Of a stretch of DNA of 64,000 nt, positions 32,846 to 43,841 are shown one piece after another. The notes beneath the pieces were generated by a model. It made no database searches, was not told the origin of the DNA, and was given only the letters and a program-made list of their open reading frames with translations. The position numbers were made by a program, and so were the translations under genes. The stretch comes from Brasenia schreberi (Eukaryota > Streptophyta > Magnoliopsida > Nymphaeales > Cabombaceae). The DNA lies in NCBI GenBank assembly GCA_036023115.1, contig JAYKKT010000041.1, forward strand, positions 6,188,501-6,252,500, read 5' to 3'. Positions within the stretch are counted from its first letter, which is position 1, and the number at the start of each line of letters is the position of its first letter.

Positions 32846-35800
32846 CTACACATGATACTTCTTTAAGTATTGAATATTGATAGGATCTGCTAAATTCCTA
32901 CCTTCTACATCGATCAACCAATACGAATTGTTCGTAGTGGTTGCTCGTACAACATAGGGTCCATCCCAATTGGGGCGCCACTTGCCTAGGGGGTGTGGGC
33001 CACGATGGTGGATGGTTTTCAAGACCAGATCTCCCACTTCAAAGTGGCGAGGTCTCATGTGTTTGCTATAATGTCGGGCTATCCTTTGCCGGTATGCACG
33101 AGCATGATCCATGGCAAGGAGTCGCCTCTCATCTAGCAAATCTAGCTCGGCCATCCTAGCATGCTGGAGCGTCTCTAGGGGGAGGTCGAGTGCAATGGAT
33201 GTATGGAATGAATGCAGTTGGGTATGAATGGGAAGAATGGCGTTTGTGCCATAGACCAATTCGAATGGTGTGGCATTTGTAGGAGTCCGGATGGAAGTCC
33301 TATAAGCCCATAAGGCTTCATCCAGCTTCTCATGCCACCTCCTACCCTTCTCTAAGGTTTTCTCAATGATACCAATGAGAGTCTTGTTTGTGGCTTCGGC
33401 TTGGCCGTTGCCTTGAGGGTAGTAGGGCGAGGAGAAGTGGTGAATTATGCCATACGTGTTGCACAACTTAACCATCAGCTCGTTCTTGAATGGGGTACCA
33501 TTATCAGACACAAGGTCTCGTGGAACCCCAAATCGAGCCAAGATATTCCTCCGGATGAAAGCCACCACATGTTGCCCCATTACATTCGTTAGGGAAATGG
33601 CTTCCACCCACTTGGAGAAATACTCCGTGGCTGCTAAAATAAAACGATGCCCATTCGAGGCCTTTGGAAATATGGGGCCTACAATGTCAAACGCCCACAT
33701 GGTAAATGGCCAGGGGCTGACCACGGAATGCAATGCAGATGAAGGGATATGAATGGCGTGCCCATGCACTTGACATGGATGACACTTCCTAACATGATCG
33801 TGACAATCCTTTTTCAGGGAGGTCCAAAAATAACCCCCTCTTAGTATTTTCATCGCCATCATGTTGGCATTAACATGACCTCCACATTCTCCATCATGGA
33901 ACTCGTGCATCACTATCCTAGCCTCCTCTAGGTCGATACACCTAAGCAGAATGCCGGTAAAACTCTTTTTGTATAAGACCCCACCCAGAATGGTGTATCG
34001 GGTCGAAATCTTACGAATGAATGCCCTATCTTTGGATGTGGCATCCTCGGTGAATCCCCCATTTTCTAAAAATTGTTTTATGTCATAGAACCAGGGTTTT
34101 TCAATAGACTCTGGGTTGTTTTGGCAAATATCCAGGTCGTGTGTGGATGGATGGGGCGCGTGCCATATTTCCAAAGATTTGGTCCCTGAAATGGGATCGA
34201 CCTTCAGGGCTGAACCCAAGGAAGAGAGGGCATCGGCGATGCCATTGTCCTCTCTTCCCACGTGTGTGAGCTTACACGACTGGAAGGATTGGACCAATCG
34301 AGTGGCCAACTCGTGATATGGAAGTAGTTTCTCATTACGTACTTGCCAAATTTTTAAAACCTGGTTTATGACAAGGAGCGAATCTCCAAAGACCTCGATG
34401 CATGATGCCCCTAGAGTTTTCGAAATCCTTAAGCCTTGTATGAGTGCTTCATACTCAGCTACGTTATTGGAACATTCGAAATCTAAGCGGACTGCTATGG
34501 GAATCTCGCCCTTTCAGGGGAGATTAGGATGATCCCGGCACCAGCCCCTCGTTGGTTTCGTGCCCCGTCGAAGTGCATCTTCCACACTTGGTTTTCGAAA
34601 GAATTTGCCAAAATGTGGTTTTGAAAATGGTTTTGCAATATGCCTTCATCAGGCATTTCGACAAGAGTGGGATATGCGTCCTCCAAGGGGAAGTCAGCCA
34701 CGTAATCTGCTAGGGCTTGCCCCTTAACGGAGATCTGGTGATGGTATTTCAGATCATACTCCATTAGAAGGAGTTGCCATTTGCCCAATCTACCCATGAG
34801 AATGGGTTTTTCGAACAAGTGCTTGATTGGATCAAGCTTGGACACTATCCAGATCTCATGATCTAGGAAGTAGTGTCTGAATTTCTGGCAGGCCCAGACT
34901 AGGGCCAAGCACGTCTTCTCCATGGCTTGATAATTTCGTTCATAAGCCAAGAGAGTTTTCGAAATATAGTAGATGGCATACTCCTTATGGGTGTCATCCT
35001 CGTATTGAGCCAACAGGGCTCCTAAAGCGTTTACATGCACGGAGATGTATAATAAAAGCGGTTTTCCTTGTTTTGGAGGATTCAAAACAGGGGGATTAAC
35101 CAAGTAGGCCTTTAGTCTCTCGAAAGACTTTTGGCATTCGTCATCCCATAAGAATTTCGTACCCTTCCTCAACAGTTTGTTGAAGGGTTCGCATCTAGTT
35201 GCCAGATTCGATATGAATCGGCGCACAGATTGTAATCGACCTTGAAGGCTACGGACTTGGGTGAGATTGGAGGGTGGAGCCATGTCTATGATGGCTCGAC
35301 ACTTAGAGGGGTCGACTTCTATTCCCCTTTGGCTCACCATAAAGCCTAGAAGCTTTCCTGATTCTACCCCGAACACACATTTCTGAGGGTTTAGCTTTAC
35401 TTTGTAAAGCCTAAGCCTTTCGAAAATCTTTTGTAAACATTCGATATGGGTGCATCGGGTTTTGGATTTCGCCAAGAGATCATCTACATACACTTCTACA
35501 AGCTCGTGAATTTGATCATGGAAGATCGTGTTCATGGCTCGTTGGTATGTTGCGCCGGCATTTTTCAAACCAAAGGGCATGACTGTATAGCAGTACGTGC
35601 CCCATGGGGTTGTGAAGGCGGTCTTACCCTGATCTCGTGGACTTAGTTTGATTTGATTATAGCCTGAATAGCCATCCATAAATGAAAACATTTCATGATT
35701 TGCAGTACTATCGACTATCAAATCTATGTTTGGTAAAGGATAATTATCCTTTGGAGTGGCTTTATTCAGGTTTCTGAAATCGATGCATATTCGAATTTTC

Positions 35801-36619
35801 CCATTGGTTTTTCGAACTACAACGATATTTGACAACCAATCAGAATACGCAATGGGTTTTATAAATCCGGCTTTTAGCAGATCTTCTAAACCCTCTTTGA
35901 CTTGCGTGTGTACATTCGGGTGTATTTTCCTAAGCTTCTGCTTTATTGGTTTTACACCTATATCTAAGGGAAGACGATGCTCGACTATGCTGGGATCTAT
36001 GCCCGGCATGTCTTCATACATCCATGCAAACACATCTAAATAGGTTCGTAGAAATGCAATGAATGCTAACTTTTCAGTTTCATGCAAGCATGCGCCTATT
36101 TTGATGGTTTTGGGATTGGAATCATCCCCTAGGTTCACCTCTACGAAATCTCCTCCTACTGATTGGGAAGGTCTTTCAAAATCGAGAATTCTATGAAATT
36201 CTGGGAGCTCAGAAGTGGGATCTTCCTCAAGGGGATCCACTTCTGGGCTTTGATCATTCTCGTGGGCTTTAGACCCGAGGGAACTTGATGCGTGGTTTTC
36301 AAAATAACCTGGTTTTGTACTTGGATTTTCAAGTGATTTCGAAATTTTTGGTCTGGCTATGTAGACAACGTTTCTTTCGAAATCCTTTTCTTTCGCCAAA
36401 GTCATACCAGGAGCAGCTATGTACAAAATCTTTTTGGTATTTTCCAAATTTTCGATTTTTTTGGGTTTTGTAAAACAAGAACTTTGGGAACTATACAAAG
36501 CACACTTTTTTCGAGTTTTTGTTTTTCCATTGTTTTTGGTTTTTCTTGTTTTTCGATTTTTTGATTTTAAGTTTTCAAATGTTTTTGGTATTTTTTTAGA
36601 AAAAGGGATCTTCCGTCAT
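32846..36619 (-). pseudogene. pol: pol polyprotein of element F, two frameshifts
   Basis: Almost complete RT-RNH-aRNH-IN. From the ATG at 36619 the frame reads MTEDPFF then stop, because one extra T shifts it. The following frame is open from there through RT (YVDDLL near 35480), RNase H and into aRNH. A single missing base near 34512 (CCCTTTC where other copies have CCCTTTTC) ends it at 34495. The continuing frame is open through the rest of aRNH and integrase (HHCC, then D, D, E in AFDIVG, VSDNGT and GQAEATN) to TAG at 32846. Both lesions are in homopolymers, so sequencing error is possible; if real, F was mobilised in trans or mutated after insertion. Confidence 0.92.
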
Positions 36620-36644
36620 ACCTACAAAGGGAAAACACTATGGG

Positions 36645-39515
36645 TTAGACTCGGAATAGGAGGTCTAAACTATAGGTCTCTTCTAAGACAGGCTCCGGGG
36701 CACCCTTGACCCAGGTGGTCACAGTGGGTGGTTCCGGCGGTATTTGGGGAGTATAGCCGATCCCATATCGGCTTGGGTTGGCCCTAGGCAGGATGGGCTC
36801 TAGGAGACCCTCGTTTTGTGCCCCTAGACTCTTGTAGGGCGTGTAGCCCATGTTCAATAACATGTTCCACGACCTTTTGTTTTTTGAAAAGATGGGATAC
36901 AAGTCGTGGTCCTGGAACATGCTATCGTCCATATTAGGCTCGTATGGCCTTTTGTCCATGGGTTTTGGAAATAGGGAACGTTTGGGTTTTCTTAGGAGGA
37001 TTAGAGTCGGGAGGGAGCCTGCTTTGGGCGGCCCCTTCACACATACAACCTTCCTAGGGTTGTTCAACACGAGCCGAGGTGGCTCAACCATAATTTGCCC
37101 CAGGTTAGCCTCATGGGCCTGGGAGCTCGATAAACAAGGGGAGCTTATGATCCCCTGAAGCTGTGGGTGACTCTCACCTAGGATCACTACGACCTGGTCC
37201 CTAAAAGGGATCTTGACACACCTGTGGAAGGTGGATGGCACAGCGCACAAACTGTGTATCCAGGGTCTTCCCAGCAAAAGGTTATAATGGGGGTGGATGT
37301 CCAAGACATGGAACACCGCCGTGTGTTCGATCCCTCCCGTTTCCATTGGGAGTTCGATGGATCCTAAAGGTCTAGACGCATTCCCATCGTATCCAGTGAT
37401 AACGATGGGGCTTGGGTTCACTGAAGTCAAGGTGACTCCGATTTTATACGCCACGTGAAGTGGAAGGATGTTGAGCCCTCCTCCACCATCGAGTAGGCAC
37501 CTATCCAGATAGTGGTTGTTTAGAACCACCTCGATATGCAGGGCCTGGTTATGGGTTTCGTAGGGTCTATCTACATCATCTTCCAAAAAGGTGATGTGTG
37601 ATTTTGCTCCTAATAAAGCCACTTGGGCAGACAAGGATTCCGGACTTATGTTCGAATCAACCTTGGCCCTTTCTAGAATTTTCTCTAAGACAAGTCTATG
37701 CCTAGGCGAGGTTTTGATAAGCTCTAGAATAGACATGTGAATAGGAATCTTTGAAAGGTGGTTTTCGAAATCATAAGGATTTAGGATGATTTTGTCCTTA
37801 TCTGCTTTTGGCAGACCACTAGGGATACATGCTTTTGAGGGGCCAGGCACACTGACCACCTTTTGAGCACCTTGAAGGTGCGGGGGTTGGTAGATCCTCC
37901 CGGATCTAGTGACTTCCCCCACGACCAGCCTAGGGTTCGCGCTAAACTTGGCTCTAAGGATGAGCTGAGGAGAACCTTGGATTTTAAAAACTGACTTTGC
38001 CGGGGTTTTCACTTTTGATGGTCCCCGAATGACGACTTGGGCGGGCCTCTTGTATAGTACAAGGATGGGCGCACAAGCAGGTCGACCAGGCTCTGGTTTT
38101 TGCGCTAGTTCCTTGGAAATGGTGAGGGTACATACCTCCTTTCCTTTCCCACTGCCACTGGCGTGTTTGGGAAAGGGTTCCTTGAAGATAGCTTGAGGTG
38201 GCTCAGGTTCCGCAGTGACCTAGAGCCGGCCCTCCGCTATCAAGTTCTCAATTTTATTTAGAAGAGAGAAGCACCGTTTGGTATCATGGCCTTTGAGCCG
38301 ATGATACTTGCAAAATCGGTTTAAATACCCACCTTTGGACGTGACTCCTTCGGGGATTTCAGGGAGTTCGATCATGCCCTGGGCAAGTAAGAGGTCTAGG
38401 ACCTCTGACACAGGTTGCCCCAGCGGAGTGTACTCCCGTTTTTCAATTGGTTTTGAAAAATTGCGTTCTCTCTTATTTTCTATTTTTTCAAAATTTTTAG
38501 AAGTGCCCGCCATGCCTGGATCTACCCGGACATTGGCGATTTTATGGGGCTTTGCCCCTTTGTCCGTTGTGGGCAACCCATATGCGATGGGCTTTTCCAC
38601 ACGTGTTTTGGGAACGGCACTTCCTTTCCATAGGTGGTCGTATGTCCCTTTTCGCAAGTTGGTTTCGAAAAGGGAGGCCTTTTTGATCAACTTATGGAAA
38701 GTTGAAATCTCATGGAGCGAGAGAAGGGTTTTTAACTCGCTTTTGAAATTATCCAGGATGAGCATTACTGCGCATCCTTCGGATATAGGTTCTCGCACTT
38801 GGCCCAAAAGAGACCTCCATCTTATAATGAAGGCATGCACGTCTTCGTTCATGCCTTGCTTTGTATCCCTTAAGGTATTCAGGGTTGGCGTGACTTCCAC
38901 GTTGTGTGCAAACCTTTGCATGAAGCAGTTCGCTAACTCTTCAAAAGTAGCGAACTGGCTTAAGTCGTAGGAAGCCAGCCATTTGGCAGCTGTGCCTTTA
39001 AGGGATAGGGGGAACCAATACACCCATTTCATCGAGTCCTTTTTCTTCTTATGGGCTCGACGTGAGAAAAGCTGCAAGTGAGACCTAGGGTCTCCCATAC
39101 CATCATACCGATGGAAGTTCGGTATTTCATCGTCACTGTCTGTTTCGTAATCCATAGGAAGGAAATCAGATAAGGCGTAGCTTCTTTTCTCTTTATTTTG
39201 CCCTTTCAGCAGCTGCTGTAGGGCTTTACGGTCCTTTTGTGTGAAGGACTCGTGGTATTGGTTGCCTTCCATTACGGAGGCCTCTTTTTGCTTGCGAGGT
39301 TTTTCAAATTTCTTTTTAGGCCTTTGTTCACCGTTTGATGAACATGAATCGCCTACTTCAGCCTCTTGGCTGAGAGCATCGATTTTGGCCTCAAATTCCC
39401 TTCTCAAGTCCTCGATTTCATCTAGTTTTATTTTGTTTTTGAAAATCCTCCTAGAGTGAGAACTTGATGCGCATGAGCCTTGGCTCGACACTTCACTTGG
39501 ATTGGATTTTGACAT
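36645..39515 (-). pseudogene. gag-pro: gag-pro polyprotein of element F, one internal stop
   Basis: Full length from the ATG at 39515 to TAA at 36645 with one in-frame TAG at 38220-38222 (CAG in D), just after the zinc knuckle. The gag core, C-H-H-C knuckle and protease (DGGGG, ITGYDGN, LLLGRP) are otherwise unchanged and there is no frameshift. The change is a C-to-T transition in the coding strand. Without readthrough it would yield gag without protease. Confidence 0.92.
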
Positions 39516-39633
39516 GCTTTTCAAGCTTTTTCACAATTTCCTAAGTAAAAGCAAAGAAAACAAGTTAAAACGACACCTTTATAAAATTTTCGCAAGACTT
39601 CTACAAGTAAACTCGATTTTTGAAAAGGCTTAC

Positions 39634-39651
39634 GTCCCACCGGGCGTGCCA
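39634..39651 (-). promoter_or_regulatory. Primer binding site of element F
   Basis: Reverse complement TGGCACGCCCGGTGGGAC, 5 nt from the 5' LTR end at 39657. Probably the least altered copy; its complement ends GGGCGTGCCA. Confidence 0.85.
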
Positions 39652-40264
39652 ATCTCTGTAGACGCGCGAAAATCCCCCGCCTCTTCGCCTCTTTCGGGGC
39701 TTGGAGTGGATCTTATCGTGCGTCTAAGGCCTATGTATATAAATAGGGCGTGCCAGCTAGCTTACTTAAGCTAGCGAAGATATATTTAACACTGACTTCT
39801 AAACGTGGCGACTATGAGCAAGTAAGCTCTTGTCGTCGCAGACCTTCTTGCACCGATGCGTAAGGGTCAGTCTGTACGCTTTTGCAAAAATCGAGTTTTG
39901 GGGAGTATAGTCCACGAAGCGGTTCGAGGTGTCTATTTCGGGTCTTTAAGATGCGATTGCATATTTTAGATCACGTGGATTTGCACGTGCCTAAGTCTTT
40001 TCTTTTATCCCTTTTTGGGTCGCCTAGTTTGTGTGTTATGAACACTCCACTACATGGGCGAATTCGAGCGGGGCTTGCTTTGATGCAATATGTGTCCTAC
40101 CTCGTGGTATGGCGTAGATGCAATGCAAACTCACGCTACTCCAAAGGGAAAACCCGAAATGTAAAGACAATACTGAAGGGAAATAACAGAAGGGAAATAA
40201 CCGAAGGGAAATAACCGAAGGGAAATAACCGAAGGGAGATATGTATATGAGCCCTTACTCGGGT

Positions 40265-40765
40265 CTTGCAAATAAGAGCGAAGGCTCAATGTGGGTGCGT
40301 GCTTGAATTGAAAGACTTACACACACGACATGAAATTAAACCCAAATATAAATTGCAGTATGGCCTTGACTAAGGTCTTGGGAGTAAGAGCGAAGGCTCA
40401 ATGTGTGTGAGAGTGCTTGAATTGAAATACTACACACACGACATAAATGAAACCCAAATATAACTGCAATAAGGCCTTTACTAAGGTCTTGGGAGTAAGA
40501 GCGAAGGCTCAATGTGTGTGAAAGTGCTTGAATTAAAAGACTTACTCACACGACATGAAATGAAACCCAAATAGTATAGGTCGGCCCTTACTTGGGTCTT
40601 TCAAATAAGAGCGAAAGCTCAATGTGTGTGAGAGTGCTTGAATTGAAAGACTTACTCACACGACATGAAATGAAACCCAAATAGTATAGGTCGGCCCTTA
40701 CTTGGGTCTTTCAAATAAGAGCGAAAGCTCAATGTGTGTGAGAGTGCTTGAATTGAAAGACAACG
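40265..40765 (-). repeat. 110-bp tandem array in the F 5' LTR
   Basis: Five units at a spacing of 110-112 bp, each with AAGAGCGAA(G/A)GCTCAATGTG, a GTGAGAGTGCTTGAATTG segment, and an ACTCACACGACATGAAAT segment. The core contains the short inverted repeat GAGCGAAAGCTC. Matching arrays lie at 1-290, 14893-15400, 25386-25890, 28952-29450, 51296-51796, 55695-55920 and 58150-58530, with different numbers of units. Confidence 0.9.
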
Positions 40766-41749
40766 CACCCGACTTAAACAAAACCCTTCGAAAATGAAAT
40801 ATATATGTACACTTATATATTAGGGGCTGATTAGGCCCGTGTGTGTTCAAAATTGTGCACGACTAAGAGAGTGCACGTGTGTGGTTGTGCCAAGCCACGT
40901 TATTACAAGCGGGGGGAGACTATGCTCCGTTATTACAACCCCGTATCAAATTGAATTTCAAGCAAGTGTACGACTAAAGACCGAGTTTAGACACTTACGA
41001 GTAGCTGGTCCGTAGAGGTCTTGCTTGAGCGTGGCCTTGGCTTTGGGCTGCAAACGGGAGCTCCGCGAAGGTATGTGATCAAGGGTGCTGGCCGGCTGCA
41101 AATGGGGCGCGGGATAGACGCCTTGAAGGGGGCCGGTGGCAAGTAGGTGGCGCCTCCAAGTAGGGAGTTTAGAGTGGCTGAATAAGTGGGTATTAGGATC
41201 ACTAGGGAAGTTGGGTACTTAGGGAAACTGGACCTAAAAGGTGAGCTGATGGGAGGGCCGAGTAGGACACCTAGGGGGGTTGGCCGAATGGGAGATGGTG
41301 GCTAAGTAGTGGCCAGCAACTTGGGTTATACTAGGTTCGGCTAGGTTTAGGTGGTGGCGGCAAAGGGGCTGAGCTGAAGGGAGGATGGGTGGCTAAGAGT
41401 GGAGAGGTGGTAGAGAGGGGGCTAGGTAAGGTGCAAGGTACTTACCGAATGGGGAGAAGTGGCGGATGGAGTGGGAAAGTGGCGGGCAGGTGGCTGTCGG
41501 CTGGTTCAGTTGGGGGAAGATGATGGCGTCCGGCTGGGGGGTAGTGGTGGTGGACGGAAGAGGGAAGGTGGCGGAGCAGGTGGCGGCTGGTGGAGCAGGT
41601 GGAGCTGCTGGGGAGTGGTCACGGCTGGATGAGAGATGGGAGAAGGAGAGGGCCCGGCTGGATGAGAGATGGGAGAAGGAGAGGGCCCGGCTGGATGGAA
41701 GGGTGGTTCCCACTTAGAAAACCCGCCCACAATGAGGGGGGTTTAAATA

Positions 41750-42220
41750 GGGGATGGGTAGGTCGGTTAGGGCTGGGCTGTGGGTAGTGGTTAGGTGGTT
41801 TAGGTAGGGTGGTATGTAGATAAGGTGGGCTGGATGGGGTTGGGCCAGATATTTTAAAACTAGGGGTTTGGGTAAATCGTGGGCTAAGGGTGGTTTAGGG
41901 GTTTAGGGCTAGGTTAGGTGGTTGGGTTTTAGGGTGAGGTTTAGTGAGCTAGGTTAGGTGGTTTAGGCTAGGATTAGGCTAGGATTAGGGAAATTAATCT
42001 AGGTTTAGGGAAGGATTAGGGGAGTGGGTTAGGTGATTAGGTTGGGATTAGGCCGAGATTAGGGAAGTGGGTTAGGTGATTAGGTTCAGATTAGGGGTGG
42101 ATTAGGGGTTTAGGCTAGGTTTAGGCATTTTGGGTTAGGTTTAGGTGAAGGAGCTCCCTTAGCATGGCCCATAGACCTTGATCACCCCATGTTGGTGCAG
42201 CCCTAGGTTAGGTTTTAGCT
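41750..42220 (-). repeat. Telomere-like CCTAA-rich tract in the F 5' LTR
   Basis: About 450 bp dominated on the plus strand by TTAGG, GTTTAGGG and GGATTAGG words, so the coding strand is CCTAA/CCCTAAAC-rich. It is not a clean telomere array but repeatedly spells the plant telomere unit and its variants. It sits upstream of the TATA box in U3. Present in all nine LTR copies that include U3. Confidence 0.85.
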
Positions 42221-42460
42221 AATTACAAGCTTAAACCCACTCAATTAGGCTAACCCACATGATTAACCCAAACTTGACACACAAGTCAAGCTTAATACAA
42301 CACTCTTGATATTTTTCATCCCCACTCTCTCTCATGCCCAATATCCCACGTGAAACTCAAGTGGGCCCCACCTCCATTTATGAGAAGGTGATGTGGGCCA
42401 TGGATATGGATATTGGATTGGATCTCTGGATCCAAATCCAAATCCAAGTCCACATGTGGG

Positions 42461-42504
42461 TTTGGATTGGGATCTGGATATATATGGTCCAGATCCAATC
42501 CAAA
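42461..42504 (-). repeat. Stem-loop with TATATA loop in U3
   Basis: Arms TTTGGATTGGGATCTGGA and TCCAGATCCAATCCAAA are complementary apart from one extra G, around the loop TATATATGG. Next to it lies a second, overlapping set of ATCCAA/TTGGAT repeats. The same structure is at 9309-9352 in A and in every other U3 here. Confidence 0.8.
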
Positions 42505-42983
42505 CTGAATTCTGACTCCTTCGAGCTGGGTTCGAAACGGACGATTTGTGCGGGGCCTGACAGCATCAGTACTCCGTCTGCATTGGGTCTTCGCCAACAT
42601 AGTCGTCCGCCTCCGTTTCTGCCTTCCGGAGATGACTTCAAATGCTATTTTAATAAGAACAGGGTCTTGGACGTTCGAGATCCTGGGGTGTGAATCAGAT
42701 ACAAGAGTTGCTGCGCCGGGCTCGACAGGTGCTCCGGTTCCGGGCTCTTCTTGGCTCTCCTGGTCCTGTCTTGATCGGGCCAAGCCACTTTGGGGTTTCA
42801 AAACATGTTTTAAACAGGGTTTTCAAAAGCTATATCATATGTTTTTGAAAGATAAAGTTTAAAACATATATACAGGGTTGTTTGGAAGGCTCGTGGGTTT
42901 CCAAACTCAAAATGGCCCTTTGGGGGCTGCTTGTATAAAACCAGATTCGTTTAAGAAATTCGTGGGATTTCGGGGTGTTTACA

Positions 42984-43841
42984 GCTCCAAGTGAGCAAAT
43001 CCTATGCTGTTCGATGTTCGGTTTTCAAAACTTATTTACAAAAGCTATTTACAAAAGGGACAACTGTCTTGAGCCTCGATCCTGAGGATCTCGAGCTCTT
43101 CGTGCTTGCCCTTGTTTGAGTCTTAACACTTGCTTATCTAGCGAAGATTTTATAAGAAGACAAGCTTCATTTCAAATTCCTATGCCTTACTCGAAACGTC
43201 GAATTCTCAAACAAGATGAAATTCAAGTAAGTAAATCCTATTTTTACTTTAGGATTCCTTGAAATGAACCATGCTTTAGCTTGGGATAAGCCAGGGATGG
43301 GAAAGAGATACCACGGTCCCTTCTGAAGCGTCTCGTGGTTTAAGGCATAGGAGGCGGAAAACTGCTCTTTTTGAGCTTTTTGGCCTCTTTTTCCTTTTTT
43401 TCATAGAGGGTCTCCCTTTGGGAGTATTTTTTCTTTAATCCCTCTTTTTCATAAGAAAATCGATTTTTCTTTTAAATTCTGGTTTCTTTCTTTCAGAAAG
43501 AGACTTTGAATGGGAAATTCCCTTTTGTTTTGGGCCTTTGTTTTCCTTTTGGAAGGAGAAGAGAAGAGGGGAGGACTTATCCCAAGCCTACACTCGATCC
43601 ATTCCAGATCAGCCTATTTAGAAATAGCACGCACCACTTGCAAGTATCTTGCTATGTTGAACTAGGCCTTTCTTTGTAAGAAGAAGGATTTTGAAATGTA
43701 ATCACGATTTTGAAAACTCCACTCTTTCACAAGTGTGAATTTTCTCACTTAGGTTCACACGAGTTTGCCTTTGCACCTTATTCACATGTCTCAGGGCAGC
43801 TATCCCACTAAATTTTCGAAAACTGGAATTTAATCCAGATC
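42984..43841 (-). other. 3' UTR of element E, part nearest pol
   Basis: Continuation of the E 3' UTR beyond F. Its first five bases (GCTCC) are the second copy of the duplication. Contains the hairpin array (about 43320-43560); in the CTTTC stem the loop reads differently (CTTTCTGAAAG) but pairing is kept. Ends at the pol stop. Confidence 0.88.

Larger units (their letters stand above)
28335..42983 (-). mobile_element. Element F: complete young Tat element nested in E
   Basis: A 14,649-bp element with both LTRs, primer binding site, polypurine tract, gag-pro and pol, flanked by a perfect 5-bp duplication GCTCC (28330-28334 and 42984-42988). Removing it restores continuous E 3' UTR sequence, matching the same stretch in F itself. 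The two LTRs differ by roughly a dozen substitutions plus one 13-bp and one 1-bp indel (counted by eye), so insertion is recent. It still carries one stop in gag-pro and two frameshifts in pol. Best reference copy for the family layout. Confidence 0.97.
39657..42983 (-). repeat. 5' LTR of element F
   Basis: 3327 bp, starts TGTAAACACC at 42983 and ends TCTACA at 39657. Internal map: minisatellite 40173-40240; 110-bp array about 40265-40765 with five units whose cores start at 40276, 40388, 40499, 40609 and 40719; two TTGTAATAA motifs (reverse of 40900-40908 and 40930-40938); second donor GTAAGT (reverse of 40993-40998); first donor CGGTAAGTACC (GTAAGT reverse of 41440-41445); TATA site 41742-41749; telomere-like tract about 41750-42220; stem-loop 42461-42504. 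Confidence 0.96.

Noticed and set aside
40265..40765. CRISPR-like array
   Set aside because: Units are contiguous 110-bp direct repeats without unique spacers, in a plant retrotransposon LTR.
42316..42801. LTR frames rich in DLDLD and PNPNP (also 9084, 16702, 27325, 31006, 53261, 56220)
   Set aside because: They are translations of the GGATTT/ATCCAA repeats and stem-loop in U3, open in several frames and both strands; no domain and no start context.
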